This document shows positions 1-8,148 of a DNA stretch of 10,159 nt, piece by piece. The stretch's first letter is position 1; every line of letters begins with the position of its first letter. The stretch spans positions 1 to 10,159 of the forward strand of contig QNEM01000050.1 in NCBI GenBank assembly GCA_003645215.1. Direction: 5' to 3'. The stretch is from Gammaproteobacteria bacterium (GTDB lineage Bacteria > Pseudomonadota > Gammaproteobacteria > Eutrophobiales > Eutrophobiaceae). The notes under the pieces were generated by a model. It did not search any database. It saw nothing but the letters and a program-made list of their open reading frames with translations, and was not told the DNA's origin. The translations under genes were made by a program, and so were the position numbers.

Positions 1-2402
1 AGTTTTTGTGCTATGTAATTGGCACTTAAGATCGCAACCATGGTCGCCCTTCTTAGTCCCGTATTACGCATCATCGCAATGTATGCCCAGGAAATGCTTA
101 GAATGCTCGGTGAACCCCAGGGTGCTGCTGAAATAGTACCAATGGTGCCTGCGCTACCCGCTGCCGGGTTTACTTCTTTAACCAGGGGATGCTCTGGCAA
201 GAATGGAGCAAGATGTGCTCGCACACCGATTGGTCCTGCCCCCGGACCACCACCACCATGTGGGATAGAAAACGTCTTGTGTAGATTAATATGCGCTACG
301 TCTGCGCCGATCAGCGCAGGTCGGCATATACCCACCAGGGCATTAAAATTTGCGCCATCCAGATAGACCTGACCACCGTATGTATGAATCTTTTCACAAA
401 TATCCTGAAATGCTTCCTCATAGACGCCATGTGTTGAAGGATAGGTAATCATCAATGCAGCAAGATTATCTGCATGTTGTTTTGCCTTTGCTTCCAGGTC
501 AGCAACATCAACATTGCCTTTTTTATCGCAGGCAACAACTACTACTTTCAGTCCTGCCAGAATCGCAGATGCCGGGTTTGTACCGTGGGCAGATGCCGGT
601 ATCAAACAAATATCCCTATGCCCCTGTCCCCGTGTCTCATGATGTTTTTTTATCACCAACAGGCCTGCATATTCCCCCTGGGAACCGGCATTAGGCTGGA
701 AAGAAAAGGCATCAAAGCCGGTGAGATCACAAAGCATCTCCTCCAGCTCTTCAAACAATTGCAGGTATCCCTGCGCCTGTTCAAGGGGCGCAAATGGGTG
801 CATGGCACTGAATTCACGTAGAGACAGTGCCTGCATCTCTGTGGCAGCATTTAATTTCATTGTGCAGGAACCCAATGGAATCATGGCGCGATCCAGTGCA
901 ATATCTTTTCTCGATAATTTTTGCATGTAACGCATCATCTCTGTTTCAGAGTGGTAACGTTCGAATACCGGATGCGTCAATATTTCACTGTTACGGTACA
1001 GTGATTCAGGAATGCATTCCTTTATAATGTCATCAATTTTCTGAACACCAAGTTCATTATCTGCGTTTGCAGAAAACACACGCCACAGTGCTTTTACTTC
1101 ATTGCGTCGAATTGTTTCATCTAGTGATATGCCAATGTGATCTGCATCAATAATACGCAAGTTGATCTTCGCCTCGCGAGCACGGGCGATGATGCGGTGA
1201 GCACGGCCAGGCACACGCACAATAACTGTATCGAAATAACTCTGGTTAATAATTTCAAAACCCAGTTGTTCCAGGCCAACAACCAGAATTTGTGTGAGAC
1301 GATGAACACGTTTGGCAATACATTTGAGTCCATAGGTTCCATGATAGATGGCATAGAAACTGGCGATGATGGCAAGTAACACCTGCGAGGTACAGATATT
1401 ACTTGTCGCCTTATCACGCCTGATATGCTGTTCACGTGTTTGCAAGGCAAGGCGCAGGGCCTTTTCACCTCGATTATCTACAGAAACACCGATGATACGT
1501 CCCGGTATGGAACGCTTGAATTTTTCGCGAGTCGCAAAATAAGCAGCATGAGGTCCACCATAGCCCATACCCACGCCAAACCTTTGGGTATTGCCTACGA
1601 CAATATCTGCATCCATTTCACCTGGTGGTTTAAGTATGACCAGGCTGAGGATATCAGCGGCCACTGTGACCAATGCAGATTGCGTGTGTGCGGACTCAAC
1701 CACCGAATGAATATCACGAACTTCGCCACTAGTGCCAGGATATTGAATGGCAACACCAAATATTTCGTGCTGCTGAAGCTCCGTATAGGGGTTGCCAACG
1801 ACTATATCAAAGCCAAGTGATTTGGCCCTTGTTTCGACCACGGCTATGGTTTGTGGGAAACAATCTTCGTCGACAAAAAAAGTGTTAGCTTTTGATTTAC
1901 TTACTCGCTTTGACATGGCCATGGCTTCTGCTACGGCCGTTGCCTCATCCAGTAAGGAGGCATTCGCCAATTCCATGCCGGTAAGATCCATGATCATCTG
2001 CTGAAAATTTAACAGTGCCTCCAGCCGCCCCTGGCTGACTTCTGCCTGGTAAGGTGTGTATGCGGTATACCAGGCAGGATTTTCCAGAACATTACGCTTG
2101 ATAACTGCGGGTGTGATGGTGCCGTAATATCCCAGTCCAATCATGCTGGTAAAGACCTTGTTACGCTCTCGCATCTTGCGCATATAAGTTCCCACTGCGC
2201 GTTCACTGTAATTTTCAGTCAATGTCAGTGGTTCGGCCGCAATAATACTTTCTGGCACGGCTCTTTCGATAATGTCATCAAGTGATGACAATCCGAGTAC
2301 CGCGACCATTTCAGCAATTTGTTCCCGATCAAGACCAATGTGACGGCGAACAAAATCGCCTCGCATCTCAAGTTCAGATAAGGACTCTTTTTTGTTACTC
2401 AT
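1..2402 (-). CDS. gcvP: Glycine dehydrogenase (decarboxylating), P protein of the glycine cleavage system, 3' end cut by window edge
   Basis: P protein is the PLP enzyme that decarboxylates glycine and passes the aminomethyl group to the lipoyl arm of H protein. The frame is open for 800 codons from ATG at 2402 to the window edge; E. coli GcvP has about 957 residues, so roughly 155 C-terminal residues lie outside. The N-terminus (SLSELEMRGDFVRRHIG) aligns with the family start, which supports this ATG. The PLP site reads HINLHKTFSIPHGGGGPG, with the Schiff-base lysine at about residue 709 (E. coli Lys706). The degenerate N-terminal half and the catalytic C-terminal half lie on one chain, unlike the split gcvPA/gcvPB form. 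It starts 19 bases after gcvH, and no clear Shine-Dalgarno is seen in that gap, so translational coupling is likely. I translated most of it by eye and saw no frameshift. Identity is very secure. Confidence 0.97.
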   Translation of the reverse strand, partial: MSNKKESLSELEMRGDFVRRHIGLDREQIAEMVAVLGLSSLDDIIERAVPESIIAAEPLTLTENYSERAVGTYMRKMRERNKVFTSMIGLGYYGTITPAVIKRNVLENPAWYTAYTPYQAEVSQGRLEALLNFQQMIMDLTGMELANASLLDEATAVAEAMAMSKRVSKSKANTFFVDEDCFPQTIAVVETRAKSLGFDIVVGNPYTELQQHEIFGVAIQYPGTSGEVRDIHSVVESAHTQSALVTVAADILSLVILKPPGEMDADIVVGNTQRFGVGMGYGGPHAAYFATREKFKRSIPGRIIGVSVDNRGEKALRLALQTREQHIRRDKATSNICTSQVLLAIIASFYAIYHGTYGLKCIAKRVHRLTQILVVGLEQLGFEIINQSYFDTVIVRVPGRAHRIIARAREAKINLRIIDADHIGISLDETIRRNEVKALWRVFSANADNELGVQKIDDIIKECIPESLYRNSEILTHPVFERYHSETEMMRYMQKLSRKDIALDRAMIPLGSCTMKLNAATEMQALSLREFSAMHPFAPLEQAQGYLQLFEELEEMLCDLTGFDAFSFQPNAGSQGEYAGLLVIKKHHETRGQGHRDICLIPASAHGTNPASAILAGLKVVVVACDKKGNVDVADLEAKAKQHADNLAALMITYPSTHGVYEEAFQDICEKIHTYGGQVYLDGANFNALVGICRPALIGADVAHINLHKTFSIPHGGGGPGAGPIGVRAHLAPFLPEHPLVKEVNPAAGSAGTIGTISAAPWGSPSILSISWAYIAMMRNTGLRRATMVAILSANYIAQK

Positions 2403-2421
2403 AAGGCAATAAACACAACCA

Positions 2422-2799
2422 TTAAAGACCGCCTAGAAATTCGTTATAGGCACTATCATCCATCAATGTATCAACTTCCTCGGGATTGTTGACACTGATG
2501 GTCATAAACCAGCCATTACCTTCAGGATCTGCATTGACTGTTTCCGGTTCATCTTCGAGGCTTTCATTGATCGAAAGTACTGTGCCGCTTAATGGCATTT
2601 TTATTTCTCCAGCTGCCTTTACTGATTCCACCACAGCAACTTCATCGTCTTTGCCAAGTTCTCTGCCGACCTCAGGCAATTCAACATAAACCACATCACC
2701 CAGTTGTTCCTGTGCATAGTCGGTAATACCTACTGTTGCTGTGCCATCATCCTCCAGCCTGATCCATTCGTGATCTTCTGTAAATTTCAACTCACTCAT
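2422..2799 (-). CDS. gcvH: Glycine cleavage system H protein (lipoyl carrier)
   Basis: H protein is the small soluble shuttle whose lipoyl-lysine carries the aminomethyl intermediate from P to T protein and is then reoxidised by L protein. The product is 125 residues, normal for the family, beginning MSELKFTEDHEW. The lipoylation motif VVESVKAAGEI places the modified lysine at residue 61. The reading frame extends upstream to 2871, but those 24 codons overlap the gcvT 3' end and do not resemble H protein; ATG 2799 also has a strong AGGAGG site ahead of it. It lies 19 bases from gcvT on one side and 19 bases from gcvP on the other, so the three form an operon in the order T-H-P. The identity and the start are both well supported. 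Confidence 0.97.
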   Translation of the reverse strand: MSELKFTEDHEWIRLEDDGTATVGITDYAQEQLGDVVYVELPEVGRELGKDDEVAVVESVKAAGEIKMPLSGTVLSINESLEDEPETVNADPEGNGWFMTISVNNPEEVDTLMDDSAYNEFLGGL

Positions 2800-2809
2800 T
2801 TGTCTCAAC

Positions 2810-2815
2810 CCTCCT
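2810..2815 (-). promoter_or_regulatory. Shine-Dalgarno site that fixes the gcvH start
   Basis: On the minus strand this reads AGGAGG, a full match to the anti-Shine-Dalgarno core, 10 bases before the gcvH ATG at 2799 and 3 bases after the gcvT stop codon. It is the clearest ribosome binding site in the leftward gene run and argues against the longer upstream reading of gcvH. It also suggests that H protein is translated strongly relative to its neighbours, which would suit its role as a carrier needed in excess; that last point is inference. Confidence 0.8.
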
Positions 2816-2818
2816 GTA

Positions 2819-3955
2819 TTAATTGCTTCTGTGGTAACGGTGCTTAACAAAAGGCAGCGCCACTGTTTCAACCTGATAATTTTTGTTGCGAATATTTACC
2901 TGTAATTGACTACCTGTATTGGCAAATTCAGATTTGATATATGCCATGGCTATCGGTTTGCCCAGTGTCGGACTGAACCCGCCACTTGTTATGCATCCTG
3001 CAAGCTGTCCTGAATCATCCAGAACATCCATCCCCTCCCTGAGAGGCACCTTGCCTTGCATCATAAGACCAACTCGTCGTCGTGTAACTCCAGATGCCAG
3101 TTGTTGCCAGATGATTTCTGCCCCCGGGCAACTACTTTTATTTGTTTTATCGGCAATGATCCATTCAATGGCTGCCTCTACAGGGCTGGTTTCCGGTCCA
3201 ATATCATGGCCATAAAGACAGAATCCTGCCTCAAGACGCAGTGTATCCCGTGCACCCAGGCCAATCATCCTGACCTTATCATTTTTTAATAATAGTCTGG
3301 CTAAATCTTCAGCGCGCCCGACAGGGATTGAAATCTCAAATCCATCTTCACCAGTATAGCCACAGCGATTAATCACACATGGAATATCCCGGATATTAAA
3401 TGCTCCACCCTGCATGAAATGCAGCCTGGCTGTTTCTGGTGAAAATTCCTCCAATACGCTGGCCGCCGCTGGCCCCTGTAGTGCCATTAATGCCTTGTCT
3501 TGCAGAAATTCAAGCTGACAATCTTCATTGCTCATATCACGCATCATTGACTGCAGGTATTCAACATCCTCATGTTTGCATGCTGCATTCACCACCAACA
3601 GCAGGTGATCACCCATGTTGGTCACCATGATATCGTCCAGAATACCACCACGGTCATTGCTCAAGACTGAGTACTTCTGTTGGCCTGTTTGCAGATCAGA
3701 AATTTTGCTCGGGATTAATGACTCGAGCACAGACACAGCCTGCTTTCCCTGCAGCCTGATTTGACCCATATGCGAGATATCAAACAATCCGGCTTGCGTA
3801 CGGCAATGTAGATGTTCCTGTTTGATCCCCAGCGGATATGAAACTGGCATTTCATAGCCTGCGAACGGCACCATGCGCGCACCTTGTTCACAGTGCAGAT
3901 CGTATAAGGGCGTTTTCTTCAGTTGTGACGGTTTGTCAGTATTATTATTTATCAT
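2819..3955 (-). CDS. gcvT: Aminomethyltransferase, T protein of the glycine cleavage system
   Basis: T protein transfers the methylene group from aminomethyl-lipoyl H protein to tetrahydrofolate, releasing ammonia. The product is 378 residues against 364 in E. coli; the extra length is mostly an N-terminal tail (MINNNTDKPSQLKK) before the conserved TPLYDLH start. Visible family motifs are GARMVPFAGYEMPV (25-38), FDISHM (58-63), GGILDD (103-108) with the conserved catalytic aspartate, GYTGEDG (199-205), GLGARDTLRLEAG (232-244) and TSGGFSPTLG (323-332). It is the first gcv gene, 66 bases after cpdA, and is followed by gcvH after 19 bases. No strong Shine-Dalgarno precedes ATG 3955, so the exact start is less sure than the identity. 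The upstream gap holds a large dyad but nothing I can read as a glycine riboswitch. Confidence 0.96.
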   Translation of the reverse strand: MINNNTDKPSQLKKTPLYDLHCEQGARMVPFAGYEMPVSYPLGIKQEHLHCRTQAGLFDISHMGQIRLQGKQAVSVLESLIPSKISDLQTGQQKYSVLSNDRGGILDDIMVTNMGDHLLLVVNAACKHEDVEYLQSMMRDMSNEDCQLEFLQDKALMALQGPAAASVLEEFSPETARLHFMQGGAFNIRDIPCVINRCGYTGEDGFEISIPVGRAEDLARLLLKNDKVRMIGLGARDTLRLEAGFCLYGHDIGPETSPVEAAIEWIIADKTNKSSCPGAEIIWQQLASGVTRRRVGLMMQGKVPLREGMDVLDDSGQLAGCITSGGFSPTLGKPIAMAYIKSEFANTGSQLQVNIRNKNYQVETVALPFVKHRYHRSN

Positions 3956-3978
3956 TGGCTAGAGCTTCGATATGCTGC

Positions 3979-4014
3979 GTTGCAATATTCACTGAAATAA
4001 GTGTCAATTGCAAC
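3979..4014. promoter_or_regulatory. Two-tier dyad (possible operator or RNA hairpin) ahead of gcvT
   Basis: Perfect 8-base arms GTTGCAAT (3979-3986) and ATTGCAAC (4007-4014) flank inner 4-base arms CACT (3990-3993) and AGTG (4000-4003). Both pairs share the centre 3996.5, so 24 of 36 bases are paired, with a 3x3 mismatch between tiers and a 6-base loop. Each outer arm also contains the palindrome TTGCAA, repeated 28 bases apart. It fills much of the 66-base cpdA-gcvT gap and lies 24 bases ahead of the gcvT start. There is no T-run on either side, so it is not a classic Rho-independent terminator. It could be a repressor or activator site, or an mRNA hairpin between the two genes. The structure is read directly; the role is inference. 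Confidence 0.55.
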
Positions 4015-4021
4015 CAGAGTC

Positions 4022-4819
4022 TTAGCCAGTAACTCCATGTAAACGCCTGGTATGGGTATCGATTTCACCAGAGGAATGAAGTTTCAGATAACGATAGCCA
4101 GCCGCACGACCATCTTTTCGGTATTCGCCAGACTCTGGCATAAATTGTACACAGGTAGAGGGCGATGCCATCAGGCGTACACCCTTGCGCTCAGCGTTGA
4201 ATTCCTGATGAATATGCCCCCAAAGCACTGCCTTGACGTGATTATATCTATCCAATACCGCAAAAAATTCTTGTGGGTTATTTAATCGCATGCCGTCCAT
4301 CCAGTCACTGCCAATTTCAACTGGAGGATGATGTAAACATACCAGTACATGCTTATCCTGATGCTTTTCCAGCAACTCACCCAATAAATCCAGTTCGTGT
4401 TGTTGAAGTTGCCCTGCATGGGTGTTCAATAGGAAGGAATCCAGCATAATTATTACCCATGCACCTATTTCTATAGATTTTGAAGTATGGACATTACTGG
4501 TATTCAGCAGCTCATACATCAAACCTGGAGAATCGTGATTACCGGGCAAACAAAAAACCGGTTCTTCAATAGATGTGAATACCTCTAATAATCTTTCATA
4601 GGCAATGGTTCTTGCATCATGTACCAGATCACCCGTGGCTAAAATGGTATCTACAGGCCAGTCATTTCCCCTGGCGAGATCGAGCACCTGTTTGAGTGAG
4701 GCCCGGGTATCGACATCATCAAACGTATCTTTTTCATCGGCAAAGATATGTGTGTCTGTGATCTGTAATAGCTCTGCGTAGTCTTGATTAGACGGTTCTA
4801 TTTTAAAATGATCATTCAT
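4022..4819 (-). CDS. cpdA: 3',5'-cyclic AMP phosphodiesterase, CpdA family
   Basis: This calcineurin-like metallophosphoesterase is predicted to hydrolyse cAMP to AMP in the cytoplasm and so damp CRP-type signalling. The 265-residue product shows the full metal-binding set: QITDTH (D22, H24), ATGDLVHD (D64), LPGNHD (N94, H95), LHHPP (H163, H164) and GHIHQE (H202, H204). It also shares the CpdA-specific stretch SPSTCVQF (219-226) with the E. coli enzyme (ATPSTCVQF there), which separates it from generic class III phosphodiesterases. Length is close to E. coli CpdA (275). The ATG at 4819 is only 4 bases after the stop of the VanZ-like gene, so coupled translation is likely. The E. coli neighbours (nudF, yqiB, yqiA, parE) are absent. 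Some CpdA proteins act weakly on cAMP or on other cyclic nucleotides, so substrate is known by family only. Confidence 0.93.
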   Translation of the reverse strand: MNDHFKIEPSNQDYAELLQITDTHIFADEKDTFDDVDTRASLKQVLDLARGNDWPVDTILATGDLVHDARTIAYERLLEVFTSIEEPVFCLPGNHDSPGLMYELLNTSNVHTSKSIEIGAWVIIMLDSFLLNTHAGQLQQHELDLLGELLEKHQDKHVLVCLHHPPVEIGSDWMDGMRLNNPQEFFAVLDRYNHVKAVLWGHIHQEFNAERKGVRLMASPSTCVQFMPESGEYRKDGRAAGYRYLKLHSSGEIDTHTRRLHGVTG

Positions 4820-4823
4820 ATTG

Positions 4824-5201
4824 TTAGTCAGACCACCGATCGCTAAAAGCAGCTAATCTTTTAATAAATGGAATTAACAAGCCATAGGCAAGTAATCCAA
4901 GACTGTCTGCAGCAATATCAAATAATGAAAACATTCTGTGTGGCAGGAAATTTTGAATGATTTCTAATGAAATGCCATAGGCGATCAATAAAAATATTTT
5001 AGCCGAATTGAAACGGGAATTCGGAAATGAGAAATCCACCAGCATTGCTAAAACAAGGAAGGCAGCGAAATGATTTATCTTGTCGTAGATTGAAGAGACA
5101 ATTGAGAATTCTAACGCGGTTGTTGCCAGATAGGTGATGACCACCAGGCTGAAACACAACAACACCCTGTAATAAACAATTTGCCTGAGTGATAATTTCA
5201 T
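4824..5201 (-). CDS. VanZ-like family small integral membrane protein
   Basis: The product has about 125 residues and four likely membrane helices: near residues 13-29 (VLLCFSLVVITYLATTA), 43-58, 69-86 and 97-113. It carries the VanZ-like family pattern: DKINHFAAF (40-48), then E80 and Q83 in ISLEIIQNFLPHR, then D95 and D99 in SLFDIAADSLG. VanZ of the vancomycin cluster gives low-level teicoplanin resistance, but most chromosomal members have no known role and nothing here suggests a resistance locus. The start is uncertain: ATG 5201 is chosen, but TTG 5210 (three codons longer) is in frame, and neither has a clear Shine-Dalgarno. It begins just after the helicase gene and ends 4 bases before cpdA, so it is probably co-transcribed with both. 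The family call is fairly sure; the function is unknown. Confidence 0.85.
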   Translation of the reverse strand: MKLSLRQIVYYRVLLCFSLVVITYLATTALEFSIVSSIYDKINHFAAFLVLAMLVDFSFPNSRFNSAKIFLLIAYGISLEIIQNFLPHRMFSLFDIAADSLGLLAYGLLIPFIKRLAAFSDRWSD

Positions 5202-5224
5202 TTCGGACAAAGGCTAGCCATAAA

Positions 5225-7153
5225 TCACTCAGCATCACCCTGCATTTTTTCAAAAAAGAATGCATCAACATCCGCAAGTTCTCTAGTCCTTTTCATGTCC
5301 GGCAAGCTCTTGAGAAAAACTTTGCCGTAGGATTTGGTTTTGAGTCTTGGATCACAAATCATCAACACACCATAATCGCTGGCATCACGTATCAATCGAC
5401 CTACACCTTGTTTCAAACTGATCACGGCTTGTGGCAATTGATACGTCATGAATGGATTTTTCCCATTTTCCTTCATCCTGGCTGCGCGTGCGCGAAATAC
5501 AGGGTCATCTGGCGGTGCAAAAGGTAATTTATCGATAATGACACAGGAGAGTGCCTTGCCCCTGACATCAACACCTTCCCAAAAACTGCTGGTGCCCAGT
5601 AAAACAGCATGATCCGTCTTGCGGAATGATTGCAATAATTCTGATCGGGGCGCATCCCCCTGCCGCATCAGTGGATAATCAATTCTATCTTGCAATAAAT
5701 CATAGGCCTCATTCATGGCGCGATGACTGGTAAATAACAAAAACGCATAGCCCTGGCTTGCTTCAAGCACAGGCAATGCCATATTAATAACTGCTTCTGT
5801 ATAAACTGATTCATTGGGTTCTGGCATGCCTTGCGGTAGATACAGTAAAGCCTGCTTTTGATAATCAAATGGACTGTCCCAGCTTTGCGCCGTGGTCTCT
5901 GACAAACCAAGTTGATCAGAGAAATGTGAGAAATCCTCTGCAACAGACAGCGTCGCTGAAGTATAGATACTATTACAATCATGTTGTGCCAGGCGCGACT
6001 GAAATGTTGCTGAAATATCCAGTGGTGTTTGATGTAGTAGAAATCCCTGGCCCCTGGTTTCCAGCCATTGCACCAGGTCTTCTGATTCCCTTTCAATAAA
6101 TGTTTGTAATATTTCAATCATATTGCTGCATCGTCGCCAACAATTTTCCAGCGCTTTTGAACGCCCGGCCAGGCTATCAAGATATTTTTTCAATGTACTT
6201 AAATTATCCCGCAAGTCCTCCAGTGCCTGTTTAACTTTTTTATCAGCGAATACCTCATTCCATGCCATACGTTTTTCCTTATGACCAAAACTCAGGCGAA
6301 ATTTACGCAGACTGGTTTGACACTCCCGGATCTCATCCAGCACTTCTACCATATCGTTGGCGTCGCCTAGATAAGCCGCCGTAGTATCGCTAAACAATTC
6401 ACTGAATTGACGGCTACTTAAGGACTGACTGAAAAATTCAGAGGCCAGTGCCGGCAATTGATGCGCTTCATCAAAGATAATTGTGTCTGCCCTGGGCAAG
6501 ACTTCGCCAAAGCCTGATTCACGTAATGCCAGATCAGCCAGAAGCAAATGATGATTCACTACGACGACTTCGGCTTCGTTGGCCTTGCGCCTGGCCTTGA
6601 ACACAAAACAATCATCATAAAAACTGCAGTCCTGCCCCAAACAGTTTTCCGTATTCGAAACAATCCTGGAACGAATTGCAGCATCTTCTGGCAGATTTAT
6701 TAGTTCAGCCAGATCACCTTTGTCTGTCTGTGTTGCCCATTTTTTGACCATGGGAATGTCAGACAAATCTTCTTTCGTGGCATATCGAAAATTTTCATCA
6801 CCATTTTCAAGTCTATGCAGGCAAAGATAATTCGCCCTGCCTTTGAGCAGGGCTGTCACTACCGGTACATTTAATGCCTTGCGTACGATTGGCAAATCTT
6901 TGTAATACAATTGATCCTGCAAATGTTTGGTTCCCGTTGAAATGATCACACGTTTGCCAGACATTAGTGCCGGCACCAGATAAGCAAAGGTCTTGCCTGT
7001 TCCCGTACCCGCCTCACACACCAGTGAATCATCATTATTCAGGACATCGGCAATCGTCTGTGCCAGTTGCTGCTGTTGCGGACGCACGGTAAAGCCATCA
7101 ATACGATCTGCTAATGGCCCTGTTTCGGAGAGGATATCCTGAACATCAAACAT
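5225..7153 (-). CDS. yoaA: ATP-dependent DNA helicase, YoaA/DinG type (XPD-like, Fe-S)
   Basis: This superfamily 2 helicase of the XPD/DinG group has 642 residues, close to E. coli YoaA (636). Walker A is EAGTGTGKT (47-55, K54). The four Fe-S cysteines are present as C111 (RANYLCLHRL), C171, C176 and C182 (NCLGQDCSFYDDC). The Walker B/DEAH box is IIFDEAH (225-231). Later motifs are YTSATLS (397-403), TSSFWEGVDVRG (521-532) and the arginine-finger motif QGVGRLIRD (582-590). Similarity to YoaA, for example SLSSRQF and VVNHHLLLAD, is stronger than to DinG. YoaA acts 5' to 3' on damaged or stalled replication forks in E. coli and pairs with the clamp-loader chi subunit HolC; that partnership is known from E. 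coli and not shown here. The start ATG 7153 lies 17 bases after epmA, with GAGG 13 bases upstream, rather far for a ribosome site. Confidence 0.94.
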   Translation of the reverse strand: MFDVQDILSETGPLADRIDGFTVRPQQQQLAQTIADVLNNDDSLVCEAGTGTGKTFAYLVPALMSGKRVIISTGTKHLQDQLYYKDLPIVRKALNVPVVTALLKGRANYLCLHRLENGDENFRYATKEDLSDIPMVKKWATQTDKGDLAELINLPEDAAIRSRIVSNTENCLGQDCSFYDDCFVFKARRKANEAEVVVVNHHLLLADLALRESGFGEVLPRADTIIFDEAHQLPALASEFFSQSLSSRQFSELFSDTTAAYLGDANDMVEVLDEIRECQTSLRKFRLSFGHKEKRMAWNEVFADKKVKQALEDLRDNLSTLKKYLDSLAGRSKALENCWRRCSNMIEILQTFIERESEDLVQWLETRGQGFLLHQTPLDISATFQSRLAQHDCNSIYTSATLSVAEDFSHFSDQLGLSETTAQSWDSPFDYQKQALLYLPQGMPEPNESVYTEAVINMALPVLEASQGYAFLLFTSHRAMNEAYDLLQDRIDYPLMRQGDAPRSELLQSFRKTDHAVLLGTSSFWEGVDVRGKALSCVIIDKLPFAPPDDPVFRARAARMKENGKNPFMTYQLPQAVISLKQGVGRLIRDASDYGVLMICDPRLKTKSYGKVFLKSLPDMKRTRELADVDAFFFEKMQGDAE

Positions 7154-7170
7154 TGTTTATGACCATCCTC

Positions 7171-8130
7171 TCAGGCGTTCTCTATTGGGAAAGTAAGCAC
7201 TTCACGAATGTCCTTAGCTCCTGTTATTGCCATTAACAGTCGATCGATACCCACAGCAACACCTGCACAATCAGGAAGACCTTGTTTCAGGGCATCGAGA
7301 AATAAATAATCAATGGCCAGCTCTGGGCGTTTTTGTTTTATTCTCAATGCCAGATCCTGTTCGAACCGGGCAAGTTGTTCTGCTGGGTCTGTCAATTCAT
7401 GAAAACCGTTGGCGATCTCCATACCATTGATAAATAATTCAAAACGTTCAGCGACCTCTGGAGCTCCGTTGCTGAGTTTTGCCAGGGCACATTGGCACGC
7501 AGGATAATCATATACAAACAATGGCCTGCTGTTGCCCAGGGTTGAAGTAATTTTGTTACTAAAAATAAAATCCAGTAATACCGGGCGTTCTTCTATGCTT
7601 GATGTCAAACCATATTGTTGCGCCAGCATAGTCAATTCATTGGTATCGCATGTATGCGGATCCAGCCCTGTATGTTGTATAAATATTTCGGCATATGTTG
7701 TTTTTTCACAATGGGTGATGGCAAAGAGATTCAAAAACATCTCAAGTTCCTGCATTAATTGATGATGATCATAGTCGGGCTGGTACCACTCCAACATGGT
7801 AAATTCCGGATTATGCAGTTTGCCCTGTTCCTCATTTCTAAAGACTCTGGATATCTGGTAAATAGCACCTGTTCCCGATGCCAATAAGCGTTTCATGGCG
7901 TATTCAGGTGATGTCTGCAGATATAAAGTCCTGGCTGAACTTGTCTGTGGACTGGAATAATCACTGTGAAAGCTGTGCAATTGTATATCTGTGACCGTCG
8001 CATGTGACAAAACGGGTGTTTCAACCTCCAGTACATTCCGTTCGGCCATGAACTGACGTATTTTGCTATACGTGTCAGCCCTTAGTTTGATTATTTGCTT
8101 ATCAGCGGTCGGACGCCAGGACTCTGACAT
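7171..8130 (-). CDS. epmA: EF-P (R)-beta-lysine ligase EpmA (PoxA/GenX/YjeA), LysRS paralogue
   Basis: EpmA activates (R)-beta-lysine with ATP and joins it to a lysine of elongation factor P. The 319-residue product (E. coli 325) is a class II aminoacyl-tRNA synthetase catalytic core without the N-terminal tRNA-binding domain of LysRS. Motif 1 is near VLEVETPVLS (33-42), motif 2 is FRNEEQGKLHNPEFTMLEWY (97-116, with R98, E100, E101) and motif 3 is GVAVGIDRL (290-298). Alanine at position 292 matches the EpmA residue reported to set the beta-lysine preference (E. coli A298), where LysRS has glycine. The segment MEIANGFHELTD (237-248) is nearly identical to E. coli. The gene follows efp by 52 bases and precedes the helicase gene by 17. 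Its substrate protein and the aminomutase that makes its substrate are both encoded next door, which makes the call very secure. Confidence 0.96.
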   Translation of the reverse strand: MSESWRPTADKQIIKLRADTYSKIRQFMAERNVLEVETPVLSHATVTDIQLHSFHSDYSSPQTSSARTLYLQTSPEYAMKRLLASGTGAIYQISRVFRNEEQGKLHNPEFTMLEWYQPDYDHHQLMQELEMFLNLFAITHCEKTTYAEIFIQHTGLDPHTCDTNELTMLAQQYGLTSSIEERPVLLDFIFSNKITSTLGNSRPLFVYDYPACQCALAKLSNGAPEVAERFELFINGMEIANGFHELTDPAEQLARFEQDLALRIKQKRPELAIDYLFLDALKQGLPDCAGVAVGIDRLLMAITGAKDIREVLTFPIENA

Positions 8131-8148
8131 TTAGAAGTTCACTTAATG

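Noticed and set aside
19..1820. Plus-strand ORFs opposite gcvP, the longest at 1425-1820 (131 codons)
   Set aside because: The minus strand carries an unbroken, highly conserved GcvP frame here; the plus-strand translations have no family motifs or ribosome sites and look like antisense shadows.
2800..2871. N-terminal extension of gcvH (24 codons)
   Set aside because: It overlaps the end of gcvT, does not resemble H protein, and the strong AGGAGG site supports the start at 2799.
3979..4007. TTGACA on the minus strand (4007-4002) as the -35 of a gcvT promoter
   Set aside because: No acceptable -10 hexamer lies 15 to 19 bases downstream; the best-spaced hexamer is TGCAAC. It may matter only with an activator.
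4999..5527. ORFs at 4999-5277 (minus) and 5189-5527 (plus) around the VanZ-like gene
   Set aside because: They overlap the VanZ-like and helicase genes in other frames, and their translations have no recognisable domain.
5713..6117. 134-codon minus-strand ORF inside the helicase gene
   Set aside because: It lies in a different frame of a well-conserved YoaA-type coding region and shows no motifs.
8135..8144. Small palindrome (AAGTTCACTT) ahead of epmA
   Set aside because: Arms of only four bases in AT-rich DNA are expected by chance.
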